Shown here piece after piece: positions 1 to 6,574 of a stretch of DNA of 15,401 nt (within the stretch, counting starts at the first letter, position 1; each line of letters begins with the position of its first letter). The DNA lies in NCBI GenBank assembly GCA_045542755.1, contig JAZQLP010000034.1, positions 1 through 15,401 on the forward strand. Direction: 5' to 3'. Below the pieces are notes generated by a model, which worked only from the letters and a program-made list of their open reading frames with translations, searched no databases and was not told where the DNA came from. Both the position numbers and the translations under genes were made by a program. This stretch comes from JAZQLP01 sp045542755. GTDB taxonomy: Bacteria; Bacillota; Clostridia; Oscillospirales; UBA644.

Positions 1-70
1 CCATGTCGTTCTGTGAGCCAAGGAGTTGTTCCATGGAGTTGTCTTCCTAAGACCGCTTGGCCTCCGACTT
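1..70. other. Untrimmed DNBSEQ (MGI/BGI) adapter with 10-nt barcode; not genomic
   Basis: Bases 1-28 match, from memory, the last 28 nt of the BGI/MGI reverse adapter (CCATGTCGTTCTGTGAGCCA continuing to AGGAGTTG). Bases 39-70 are the exact reverse complement of the 32-nt forward adapter that begins AAGTCGGAGGCC and ends GGAAGACAA. Between them lie exactly 10 bases (29-38, TTCCATGGAG), the barcode length of that platform. The order adapter-barcode-adapter is what read-through of a short insert gives. The block is therefore an assembly artefact at a contig end, and nothing should be annotated in it. Confidence 0.96.
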
Positions 71-74
71 AACA

Positions 75-104
75 GAGAAGCCGTCGCATTTGCGGCGGCT
101 TCTC
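75..104 (-). terminator. Rho-independent-type hairpin closing the minus-strand rsmG operon
   Basis: Bases 75-87 and 92-104 form a 13-bp stem with one G-T wobble and a 4-nt loop (ATTT). The hairpin sits 5 bases past the stop of the small membrane protein at 109. On the minus strand an A-rich run precedes it, but only TGTT follows before adapter sequence starts, so the expected U tract is cut off by the contig end. On the plus strand it is followed by a T-rich run (111-120), so it could also terminate a convergent gene lying off the contig. Confidence 0.75.
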
Positions 105-108
105 TTGC

Positions 109-297
109 TTATTTATTTTTCTTGCACAGTTTTATTATTGACATCACTGCAATTTCGACGCAGACTATACCGATAATCAGGTAAAACACCACTCTGCCAA
201 GCTCCATAAATCGGGCTGCCATGATCACCATGACCGTGCAAGCTACGGTACCTGCAGCTCCCAAAAGGGCGCCGAGGATAAGGAGTATCTTTTTCAT
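109..297 (-). CDS. Small two-helix membrane protein, unknown function
   Basis: This is a 62-residue protein with two hydrophobic segments, roughly residues 4-28 and 35-57, joined by a short loop containing R29 and R40, and ending in a basic tail (KLCKKNK). It therefore probably sits in the membrane as a hairpin. I do not recognise the family. The start is supported by an AAAGGAG Shine-Dalgarno sequence that overlaps the rsmG stop, only 14 bases upstream, so it is probably translated as the last gene of the rsmG operon. A terminator hairpin follows immediately. The plus-strand ORFs overlapping it have no ribosome binding site and look like shadows. Confidence 0.7.
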   Translation of the reverse strand: MKKILLILGALLGAAGTVACTVMVIMAARFMELGRVVFYLIIGIVCVEIAVMSIIKLCKKNK

Positions 298-311
298 AGG
301 CTGCTTCTCCT

Positions 312-1022
312 TTATAGGGGTCGCTTTTCGGGTACACCCGTTCTTCTGGGGTATTTGTCGGGGGTGGGTGAAGATTTGTCAACCACTACCACGTTTCTTT
401 CTTCGGTGCCAACTATTTTGGCGTTGGTGCCGCCCAGGGTAGAGATTGCGGTGGCAGCCTCTTCTATCTCGGAGGAGGCGGCGGCGGATTTGAGGGCTAA
501 CATTCTGCCCCCCTGCTTTATAAGGGGAAGGCAGTATTCGGAAAGAATAGAAAGGCGGCTTACGGCCCTTGCCGTGGCAAAGTCGAAGCTTTCGCGGTAG
601 GGGGCGCCCTTTGCTCCGGCCTCTTCAGCCCTTATCTTCTCGGCTTTACAGTTGGTAAGCTCAAGCTCTGATATTACGGTGTTGAGAAAATCTACCCTTT
701 TGCCGATGGATTCCATAAGAGTAAAATGGCAGTCGGGAAGGACTATGGCCAAGGGAATTCCGGGAAATCCCGCGCCCGAGCCCACGTCGGCCAAGGCGGA
801 GCCTTGGGGTATAAGTCCCAGAATATGGGGGAGCAGACTGTCTGCAAAATGCTTTTTAATAACCTCGTCCGGGTCTGTTATGGCGGTGAGGTTTATTTTT
901 TCATTGTATTCTATAAGAAGCTCAAAATATCTGAAGAACTTCTCACCGTACTTTTCTCCGAAGGAGTCGATCTCGGGGATCCCCGCATTAAGACGGGCTA
1001 TAAAATTTTCTTTTGTAATCAT
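312..1022 (-). CDS. rsmG: 16S rRNA (guanine527-N7)-methyltransferase RsmG
   Basis: This 236-residue protein is typical in length for RsmG (GidB), the cytoplasmic SAM-dependent enzyme that makes m7G527 in 16S rRNA. Visible family signatures are NLTAI (44-48), KHFADSL (57-63), the SAM-binding loop VGSGAGFPGIPLAI (80-93), ESIGKRVDFLN (104-114), ARAVS (151-155) and the C-terminal KYPRRTGVPEKRPL (223-236). Its ATG overlaps the nagA stop by four bases (ATGA), implying translational coupling. In many Firmicutes rsmG sits near mnmG, parA/parB or the origin; here it follows a sugar deacetylase and a dehydrogenase, so the neighbourhood is not the classical one. Loss of RsmG is known to give low-level streptomycin resistance in several bacteria. 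Confidence 0.97.
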   Translation of the reverse strand: MITKENFIARLNAGIPEIDSFGEKYGEKFFRYFELLIEYNEKINLTAITDPDEVIKKHFADSLLPHILGLIPQGSALADVGSGAGFPGIPLAIVLPDCHFTLMESIGKRVDFLNTVISELELTNCKAEKIRAEEAGAKGAPYRESFDFATARAVSRLSILSEYCLPLIKQGGRMLALKSAAASSEIEEAATAISTLGGTNAKIVGTEERNVVVVDKSSPTPDKYPRRTGVPEKRPL

Positions 1023-2173
1023 ATATTTTCTACTTTTACCTCGCCCCTTGCAACGACGAGCTTCACGTTATAGTCCTTGTCAAGTACCAGAATATCGGCA
1101 AGCTTGCCAACCTGAAGGGATCCCGTTTCTCCATCCACTCTGATGGCCTTTGCGGGGTTTATGGTTACGGATTTTACCGCCTGCTTCTCGGAAATGCCGT
1201 AGGAGAGGACGTTTTTAAGCTCCTTGTAAAGATTTGAGGTGGAGGCGGCTATGGTGCCGTCCTCAAGGAGCGCCTTGCCCTCGGTAACGTATACGGGCTG
1301 ACCGCCAAGGTCGTATACGCCGTCCTTATAGTCGGCGGCTCTCATGGAGTCGCTTATAATAACGCTGTTGTCATCGCCCAGCATTTCAAAGGCTATCTTA
1401 AGTGCGGCTGGGTGGATGTGGAATCCGTCGCAGATAAGCTCGGCGCGGACACCCTTTTCCTTGGCCTTTTCAAATACGGCACCCACAACACCGGGGGCTC
1501 TGTGGGTAAGGCCGCTCTGTGCGTTGTAGAGATGGGTGGTATGGCGTACGCCCCATTCTATGGCCTTTATTTCGTCTTCGTACGTAGCAGATGTATGGGC
1601 AGTGGAAACGGGACAAATGGGGGTCACTGCCTTTACAAACTCCTCGCCGCCCTCACATTCGGGGGCAATGTCAACTATGCTTATACAGCCGTCACAGCCC
1701 TCGTAGAGTCGCATAAACTCGTCCTTATCGGGGTTTCTTACGTAGAGGGGATTCTGTGCGCCCTTCTTTGCCATGGATATGTAGGGACCTTCCATATTTA
1801 CGCCCTGAATATATGCGCCCGTGGTCTTACCCTTCATGGCAGATACGTTTGCAAATATCTTCTCAAGCTCCTCGTAGGAGAGGGTCATGGAGGTGGGGCA
1901 GAAGGAGGTAACGCCGTGTTTTATAAGGGTTTGGCTCATGGTTTCAAGAGCCTCGGGGGTGGCTTCGGCGGTGTCGGCGCCACCGCAACCGTGGATGTGC
2001 ATATCTATCATGCCGGGCATTACGGTGCATCCCTCAAGGTCGTAGACCTTTGCGCCTTCTTCGGGCAGGCCTTTGCCAATGGCCAGAATTCTTTCACCTT
2101 CAAAGAGAAGGTCTGCTTCTATTTTATTAAAATCTCCGTCGTAGATGAGGGCGTTTTTAAGTATAATTCTCAT
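1019..2173 (-). CDS. nagA: N-acetylglucosamine-6-phosphate deacetylase
   Basis: The 384-residue amidohydrolase removes acetate from GlcNAc-6-phosphate in the cytoplasm, giving glucosamine-6-phosphate for NagB or for wall synthesis. Family motifs in order: PGMIDMHIHG (53-62, first metal-binding pair), VNMEGPYIS (125-133, metal ligand E128), AHTSAT (192-197, H193), HLYNAQSGLTHRAPG (214-228, H214), ICDGFHIHP (247-255) and the catalytic aspartate in ISDSMRAA (D275). The last is usually TDAM or TDSM. The C-terminal PAKAIRVDGETGSLQVGKLAD segment is also typical. Both ends overlap neighbours by ATGA (SDR upstream, rsmG downstream). No nagB or GlcNAc transporter is visible in the window. Confidence 0.95.
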   Translation of the reverse strand: MRIILKNALIYDGDFNKIEADLLFEGERILAIGKGLPEEGAKVYDLEGCTVMPGMIDMHIHGCGGADTAEATPEALETMSQTLIKHGVTSFCPTSMTLSYEELEKIFANVSAMKGKTTGAYIQGVNMEGPYISMAKKGAQNPLYVRNPDKDEFMRLYEGCDGCISIVDIAPECEGGEEFVKAVTPICPVSTAHTSATYEDEIKAIEWGVRHTTHLYNAQSGLTHRAPGVVGAVFEKAKEKGVRAELICDGFHIHPAALKIAFEMLGDDNSVIISDSMRAADYKDGVYDLGGQPVYVTEGKALLEDGTIAASTSNLYKELKNVLSYGISEKQAVKSVTINPAKAIRVDGETGSLQVGKLADILVLDKDYNVKLVVARGEVKVENI

Positions 2174-2964
2174 AATATTTCCTTCTTATTTGAATTTTTG
2201 CCCGATTGCTGATTAAGCCATATTTTCATAACCAGTCGGTGAGGGAGAAGCTTTACTCCCAGCACCTGAAGTCTTACGGGCAGGCCGTGAATGGACACGT
2301 CCTTTTTCCTTTTATACATATCCTTAATGGCGGTGTTTACCACGTCCTCGGGACTGTAAAGGATATTGAAATAATTTACCGAGTCGTCGCCTTCAACCAG
2401 CGCTCTGCCGAAAAACTCGGTAACCACCCAGCCGGGGCAAACGGCCATCATATGAATTCCTCTGTTTTTAAGCTCCACATTCATGGCTCTTGAGTAGGAG
2501 AGCACGAAGGCCTTGGATGCGCCGTACACCGTGATGTAGGGCACGGGCTGGAAGGAAGAAAGGGAGCCGAGCTGGATTACCGAGGCGCCCTCTTTCATAT
2601 AGGGTAGGGTCAGCTCGGTCATTGCCACCAGAGCCTTGATATTAAGGTCTATCATGTTCAGGGATTGGTCAAGGGGCACGTTTGTGTGCTTTGCGAATTT
2701 TCCGAATCCCGCGCAGTTGGCCAAAAAGAGCACGTCGGGGTTCTCCTGCGCAAGAAGTGCCTTGTAGGTGTCAAAGCTTTCCTTCTTCGTAAGGTCAAGG
2801 GAAATGGCCTTTACGGGCTTGGAAATGACTTCTTGCAGGTCTTTAAGCCTATCCTCTCGGCGGGCTATTACCCACACCTCTTCAACCTTTGGGTCTTGGG
2901 ATAAGCGGATGGCAAATTCCTTGCCCATGCCCGAGCTTGCGCCTGTGATTATTGCAACTTTCAT
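2170..2964 (-). CDS. Short-chain dehydrogenase/reductase (classical SDR)
   Basis: The 264-residue protein has a Rossmann nucleotide-binding motif TGASSGMG (7-14), then NCAG (83-86), a catalytic serine region GSLSS (133-137) and the YxxxK pair Y147/K151. The PG-motif CPGWVVTEF (176-184) follows. R35/R36 after the second strand (WVIARREDRL) suggest NADP(H) preference, which is inference. The C-terminal region (about 225-264) is basic and partly hydrophobic, as in SDR members sometimes annotated as short-chain reductases of lipids or ketones; the substrate cannot be read from sequence. It lies 4 bases after the DUF6472 gene and overlaps nagA by ATGA, so it is translated as part of the operon. 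Confidence 0.92.
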   Translation of the reverse strand: MKVAIITGASSGMGKEFAIRLSQDPKVEEVWVIARREDRLKDLQEVISKPVKAISLDLTKKESFDTYKALLAQENPDVLFLANCAGFGKFAKHTNVPLDQSLNMIDLNIKALVAMTELTLPYMKEGASVIQLGSLSSFQPVPYITVYGASKAFVLSYSRAMNVELKNRGIHMMAVCPGWVVTEFFGRALVEGDDSVNYFNILYSPEDVVNTAIKDMYKRKKDVSIHGLPVRLQVLGVKLLPHRLVMKIWLNQQSGKNSNKKEIL

Positions 2965-2968
2965 AGTC

Positions 2969-3163
2969 TTAATTCTGCTTTCTTACGGTTTTATATTCGT
3001 CCCCGTCGCGGTAGTAGGGACAGGATTTGTATTTTGAGTAGGAGAGCTTTTCTATCTCGTCCATATCCATATTTACGGTACAGATATAGTCGCCGTACCA
3101 CTCGTCGTACTCAAAGTACAGACAGGTATCGCATTTTGCCGTGGGAGTCTTTTTCTTTTCCAT
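2969..3163 (-). CDS. DUF6472 family small cysteine protein
   Basis: This 64-residue acidic protein has four cysteines at 11, 14, 28 and 48, arranged CDTC, YIC and SCPYY, and ends in DEYKTVRKQN. The layout matches my memory of DUF6472, a short family found in Clostridia, with the characteristic CPYYRxGDEY stretch. The four cysteines could bind one zinc ion or an iron-sulfur cluster; no function is established. The start has an AGGAAAAAG ribosome binding site, and the gene is the first of the operon, about 25 bases downstream of the expected transcription start. Co-transcription with rsmG and nagA gives no clear functional hint. Confidence 0.85.
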   Translation of the reverse strand: MEKKKTPTAKCDTCLYFEYDEWYGDYICTVNMDMDEIEKLSYSKYKSCPYYRDGDEYKTVRKQN

Positions 3164-3195
3164 AGCTTTTTCCTAATGTGATTATTTATACCAAA

Positions 3196-3224
3196 AGTAT
3201 ACCACATAACCGCCTATAAGTCAA
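3196..3224 (-). promoter_or_regulatory. Sigma-A-type promoter of the DUF6472-SDR-nagA-rsmG operon
   Basis: On the minus strand TTGACT (3219-3224) and TATACT (3196-3201) are separated by exactly 17 bases. TGG precedes the -10 box, giving an extended -10. It lies 33 bases upstream of the DUF6472 start and directly after a terminator hairpin, whose U tract overlaps the -35 box. Confidence 0.88.
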
Positions 3225-3226
3225 GA

Positions 3227-3253
3227 AAAGAGTTCGGCAAAGCCGAACTCTTT
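3227..3253 (-). terminator. Rho-independent terminator of the DUF1080 gene
   Basis: A perfect 12-bp stem (3227-3238 with 3242-3253) closes a 3-nt loop, 14 bases past the DUF1080 stop. On the minus strand the stem ends in TTT and runs into TCTT. On the plus strand GGAAAGTTTTTT follows, so it may work in both directions. Confidence 0.88.
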
Positions 3254-3267
3254 GGAAAGTTTTTTAA

Positions 3268-3870
3268 TTAAACAAGCTGTTCAAGACGTTCGAAGTATAC
3301 GTTTCTGTAACGTACGGGGTTGTGATGGTCCTGAAGCATAAGGGGGCCTTCGGGCACTCTGTCGGGGTTTACGCCGCCGGGAGTAGCCGCGGGAAGGGTG
3401 ATGTTGTTATGAACGCAGATGCCGTTGAAGATAACGGTCATACGGGCATCCTCGATTATCTCACCCGTTTCGTTGTAGCGGGGAGCGCGGAAGTATATAT
3501 CGTAGGTCTGCCATTCTTCAGGCTTCTTGTTTGCGTTTACCATGGGCTTGTACTGCTTGTAGATACCTGCGCAGTCGTTGGTCTTTATTTCCTGAACGCC
3601 GTAGGAGTCGAGAACCTGCACCTCGTAACAGCCGTGGATATACACGCCGCTGTTAGCTCTTGCCTGACCCTTGCATTCGGGCATATAGGGGAGCCAGAAT
3701 TCAACGTGAATGTGAGCGTCCTTAAAGGTCTGGGTGGATACTATGTCGCCGTTATTAACGGTCATAGCTCCGTCTTCACCGATGATCCATTCGGCGGGAG
3801 AACCGTCCTTTTTCTTGGTCCAGCTATCGAGATTGGTGCCGTCGAAAAGCACAACTTTTTCAAATTCCAT
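3268..3870 (-). CDS. DUF1080 protein, 3-keto-disaccharide hydrolase-like fold
   Basis: The 200-residue protein covers one DUF1080 (PF06439) domain: LFDGTNLDSW at the N-terminus (8-17), NSGVYIHGCYEVQVLDSYG (73-91), YDIYFRAPRY (123-132) and the closing strand GPLMLQDHHNPVRYRNVYF (175-193). The family is a concanavalin-like beta sandwich; some members hydrolyse 3-keto-glycosides. I chose the ATG at 3870 because it has AAGGAGAA nine bases upstream. The open frame continues back to 4044, but that extension crosses the promoter at 3910-3938 and cannot be coding. No signal peptide is seen, so it is probably cytoplasmic, unlike many DUF1080 proteins, which are secreted. It is divergent from the toroid enzyme at 4019. 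Confidence 0.88.
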   Translation of the reverse strand: MEFEKVVLFDGTNLDSWTKKKDGSPAEWIIGEDGAMTVNNGDIVSTQTFKDAHIHVEFWLPYMPECKGQARANSGVYIHGCYEVQVLDSYGVQEIKTNDCAGIYKQYKPMVNANKKPEEWQTYDIYFRAPRYNETGEIIEDARMTVIFNGICVHNNITLPAATPGGVNPDRVPEGPLMLQDHHNPVRYRNVYFERLEQLV

Positions 3871-3909
3871 TTGAATTTCTCCTTTATGTATGAGATTAGC
3901 TTTCAACAT

Positions 3910-3938
3910 ATTATACTTCATAATTTTCCGTTTGTCAA
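3910..3938 (-). promoter_or_regulatory. Consensus sigma-A promoter of the DUF1080 gene
   Basis: On the minus strand TTGACA (3933-3938) and TATAAT (3910-3915) are perfect consensus boxes with a 17-bp spacer. The expected start of transcription leaves a leader of roughly 33 bases before the ATG. Such a strong promoter implies high expression or control by a repressor; I see no clear operator palindrome. Confidence 0.92.
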
Positions 3939-3965
3939 GATATTCCCTAATTTGTTCGGTTATTC

Positions 3966-3994
3966 TTGACTTTAAGGGGAAAATGTGGTATACT
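3966..3994 (+). promoter_or_regulatory. Sigma-A promoter of the alpha/alpha-toroid enzyme gene
   Basis: TTGACT (3966-3971) and TATACT (3989-3994) are separated by 17 bases, with TGG just before the -10 box. It faces away from the DUF1080 promoter; the two -35 boxes are 27 bases apart, so one regulator bound between them could control both genes. Confidence 0.88.
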
Positions 3995-4018
3995 TTACTG
4001 AATAAAGAATGAAAGAAG

Positions 4019-5764
4019 ATGACCGCTATGCGGAATGAAAACATATATAAGGACCTTTTCCTTGAATGGTGCGAGGGTCTTTATGATAATATGATATTTG
4101 TAAAGGGTACCGTTGAGGAGGACTGCGGATTTTACTGTCCTTCCTGCCGCCGCGTACACGGGCGTGACGATAACGCCATATATCCCTTTATGCTTGCCTA
4201 TGAGATAACGGGGGATGAAAAGTACCTCACCGCCGCAAAGCTTCTCTTTAAGGCTCACAAAAACAACCTCTGCCCCGACGGCAGTCTGATAAACGGCGGA
4301 AGCAGTTCCTGGAACGGAATCACCGTATTTTCTGCCCTTCTCCTCCTTCTTACCCTTGACGAGTTTGGACATCTCCTTACCGAGGATGAAAAGAAAGATT
4401 GGGAGAGCAGAGTCCGCCTCATGTGCGACTGGCTCTACGACCATATGGGTACGGGCTATGCGGCCAATATTAACTACCGCGCAGGAAACGCCGCCTGCAT
4501 GATAGTTGCGGGGCAGTATTTCGGTGAGGAAAGATACCTTGGCCTTGCCGACGACCTCTTTGAAAACATGATGGAGCATCTTACCGAAAACGGCCTTGTA
4601 TTCGGTGAGGGTTTCCCTGTTGATCTTACCTCTCCCAAGGGCTGCAGAGCCGTTGACATCGGCTATAACTGGGAAGAAACCGTACCTCTGCTTACCCTTT
4701 ACGCCCACAGAAAGGGTACGCCCGAGGCAAGAGAAAAGATGCTTAAGGTTATGAAGGACCATCTTTGGTTTGTTAACCCTGACGGCAGTATAGACAACTC
4801 CTTTGGCTCCCGTAGCTTTAAGTGGTCATATTGGGGAAGCCGTACCGCAGACGGCTGCAGTAAGGCTTACGCTGTCTTTGCCAAGGATGAAGACCCCGTA
4901 TTTGCCGAGGCCTCTTACAGAAACACCGAAATGATGAAAAAGTGCACCTTTGCCAAGCTTTTGGCAGGTGGCCCCCAGTATAAGGAATACGGCGAAAAGC
5001 CTTGTATTCATCACACCTTCTGCCATGTCGCAGGCCTTGTGCAGGCCGTAAAAAATGGGATAAAGGCTCCCAAGGAAAGCACGCCCCTTCCCATAGAAGA
5101 GCTGGAAGGATATAAGTATTTCCCCGAGCTTGATACCTACAGGATCCATTCTAACGGCTACACCGCTACTATTACCGGCTACGACGTTGACCACCAGAAG
5201 GGTCACGCCACGGGCGGCACCCTCACGTATCTGTATAACGAGAAGGACGGAGTGATTCTCCTCTCCTCTTTGGTTGATTACAGACCCGTAGAAGCGGGCA
5301 ATATGCAGCTTTCCCTTACCCATCCCACCCGTGGCTCCTCTCTCACTCCCAGAGCCGAGGTCATCCTTGACGAGAGCAAGCCCAATCTTCCCAAGAAGAC
5401 GAGATATTCTCCCGTTCACGACCCCGCCGCTACCATTGAGGCAAGGGAAGAGGATGGCAAGGTTATAATCACCGCCAAGGCTCAGTTCCTTTCCCTTACG
5501 GGCGTTCCTCTGCAGGAGCCCCTCTTTGCCACCACGGTGCATACCTTCTCTTCCGAGGGATATAGCTGTGAAACCACCCTTTCTCGCCCCTGCGAAGATG
5601 CAAAATACATTCTTCCCGTAATAAGCGATACAGCCACCTTCTGCACCGACGGAGAGATTACGGGTTGCGAAACCGTATTTAACCTTACGGGCGGCTTTGG
5701 AGCCAAGGCACACTCTATAAAATTCAACCCCGACGGAAAAGTTAAGGTCTGGATAAACAAATAA
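4019..5764 (+). CDS. Putative alpha/alpha-toroid carbohydrate-active enzyme (polysaccharide-lyase-like)
   Basis: The 581-residue protein has an N-terminal helical part (about 1-350) rich in aromatic and paired helices, as in (alpha/alpha) toroid lyases and unsaturated-glycan hydrolases, followed by a strand-rich part (about 365-581) like the beta sandwich of heparinase II/III-type enzymes. Conspicuous conserved-looking stretches are CGFYCPSCRRVHGRDD (36-51), NINYRAGNA (150-158), DIGYNWEE (213-220) and SFGSRSFKWSYWGSR (261-275). I recognise the overall type but not a numbered family. There is no signal peptide, so an intracellular substrate is likely. An in-frame ATG at 4028 sits 9 bases after AAAGAAG and may be the true start. 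A perfect terminator follows. Confidence 0.72.
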   Translation: MTAMRNENIYKDLFLEWCEGLYDNMIFVKGTVEEDCGFYCPSCRRVHGRDDNAIYPFMLAYEITGDEKYLTAAKLLFKAHKNNLCPDGSLINGGSSSWNGITVFSALLLLLTLDEFGHLLTEDEKKDWESRVRLMCDWLYDHMGTGYAANINYRAGNAACMIVAGQYFGEERYLGLADDLFENMMEHLTENGLVFGEGFPVDLTSPKGCRAVDIGYNWEETVPLLTLYAHRKGTPEAREKMLKVMKDHLWFVNPDGSIDNSFGSRSFKWSYWGSRTADGCSKAYAVFAKDEDPVFAEASYRNTEMMKKCTFAKLLAGGPQYKEYGEKPCIHHTFCHVAGLVQAVKNGIKAPKESTPLPIEELEGYKYFPELDTYRIHSNGYTATITGYDVDHQKGHATGGTLTYLYNEKDGVILLSSLVDYRPVEAGNMQLSLTHPTRGSSLTPRAEVILDESKPNLPKKTRYSPVHDPAATIEAREEDGKVIITAKAQFLSLTGVPLQEPLFATTVHTFSSEGYSCETTLSRPCEDAKYILPVISDTATFCTDGEITGCETVFNLTGGFGAKAHSIKFNPDGKVKVWINK

Positions 5765-5776
5765 TATTGCATATAG

Positions 5777-5805
5777 AAAGAGAACCGCAAATTGCGGTTC
5801 TCTTT
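5777..5805 (+). terminator. Bidirectional rho-independent terminator
   Basis: A perfect 13-bp stem (5777-5789 with 5793-5805) with a 3-nt loop starts 12 bases after the stop of the toroid enzyme and is followed by TTTATTCTTTT. On the opposite strand it lies 9 bases past the HAD gene stop and is followed by a short T-rich stretch, so it probably serves both convergent genes. Confidence 0.93.
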
Positions 5806-5814
5806 TTTATTCTT

Positions 5815-6459
5815 TTACATCAAAATATCATACAAGTCCTTGACCTCGGGGGCGATAAAGTCGGCGCCCTCAGCTCTTAAGGATTCCTCGGTGCCGTATC
5901 CGTAAAGGACGCCCACGGTCTGCATACCGCGAGCCTTGCCGCCGATAATATCAAATCTTGTGTCGCCTATCATTATGGCCGATGACTTATCCGTGATACC
6001 CGCCAATTCCTCGGCGTAGGCTATAACCTCGGCCTTTTCACCGCGGGTATTGTCAAGATTGCTTCCCGCAAGGTAGTCGATGTATCTGCCTATACCGTAC
6101 TTATCAATTATCTTTTGAGAAAATACGGTGGGCTTTGAGGTTGCCACCAGCAGGGTGGAGCCCCCTCTTTTCAGGGCGGCCAGGAGGTCGACTATGCCGT
6201 CGTAGGCCTTGTTTTCAAAGAGTCCAACCTCGGCGTATCTCACCCTATAGAGTCTGACGGCCTCCACCGCATCGTCGTGGGAGAATCCGTAGTGCTCCTT
6301 GAAGGTGGGAATGAGGGGCGGGCCTATAAAGAAGGTCAGGTCGTCGGGATTTTCCTTTATGCCGAATTGCTCAAGAGCGTATGCGGCACTTTTTGTGATA
6401 CCTTCCTTTGGGTCGGTAAGGGTACCGTCAAGGTCGAATAATATGTGTTGGTATTTCAT
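5815..6459 (-). CDS. HAD-family hydrolase, phosphoglycolate phosphatase-like
   Basis: The 214-residue HAD phosphatase has motif I DLDGT (D9 nucleophile, D11), motif II TSK (107-109), motif III lysine K142 in NTRGEKAE and motif IV MIGDTRFD (163-170, D166/D170). Residues 15-85 form the usual helical cap of subclass I. The nearest relatives by eye are Gph/PgmB-type phosphatases of small phosphorylated metabolites; the substrate is unknown. I find no Shine-Dalgarno sequence before the ATG and no promoter in the 115 bases upstream, which instead hold a G-rich stretch and the TAGAGC repeats of the neighbouring cassette. Expression may depend on read-through from the GH95 gene. Confidence 0.92.
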   Translation of the reverse strand: MKYQHILFDLDGTLTDPKEGITKSAAYALEQFGIKENPDDLTFFIGPPLIPTFKEHYGFSHDDAVEAVRLYRVRYAEVGLFENKAYDGIVDLLAALKRGGSTLLVATSKPTVFSQKIIDKYGIGRYIDYLAGSNLDNTRGEKAEVIAYAEELAGITDKSSAIMIGDTRFDIIGGKARGMQTVGVLYGYGTEESLRAEGADFIAPEVKDLYDILM

Positions 6460-6513
6460 GATGTTAGGGGCCGCCGTGAGGGGGCGACTGTCTTTCTGTT
6501 TATTTTGTAGGGT

Positions 6514-6548
6514 ATAGAGCGTAGAGCATAGAGCATAGAGCGTAGGGG
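6514..6548 (+). repeat. Tandem 7-bp repeats (RTAGAGC), left edge of the four-helix-bundle cassette
   Basis: Four consecutive 7-mers (ATAGAGC, GTAGAGC, ATAGAGC, ATAGAGC) and a decayed fifth (GTAGGGG) lie here. The word AGAGCATAG they contain twice (6523-6531, 6530-6538) recurs inverted at 6979-6987 and 6993-7001, on the other side of the four-helix-bundle gene. Confidence 0.9.
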
Positions 6549-6574
6549 GTAGAGGGGTTGTTAGGGCTTTGTCG

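Noticed and set aside
1..70. Possible 3' end of a structured RNA or tRNA-like sequence
   Set aside because: The apparent stems and D-arm-like word are explained by exact adapter sequence.
1412..2212. Plus-strand open frame of 266 codons
   Set aside because: Antisense to nagA, which has all its catalytic motifs; no ribosome binding site and no protein-like pattern.
3871..4044. N-terminal extension of the DUF1080 frame
   Set aside because: It overlaps the DUF1080 promoter and the divergent promoter at 3966-3994, and the ATG at 3870 has a strong ribosome binding site.
4826..5713. Minus-strand open frame of 295 codons
   Set aside because: Antisense to the toroid enzyme gene, which has promoter and terminator; Gly/Val-rich shadow.
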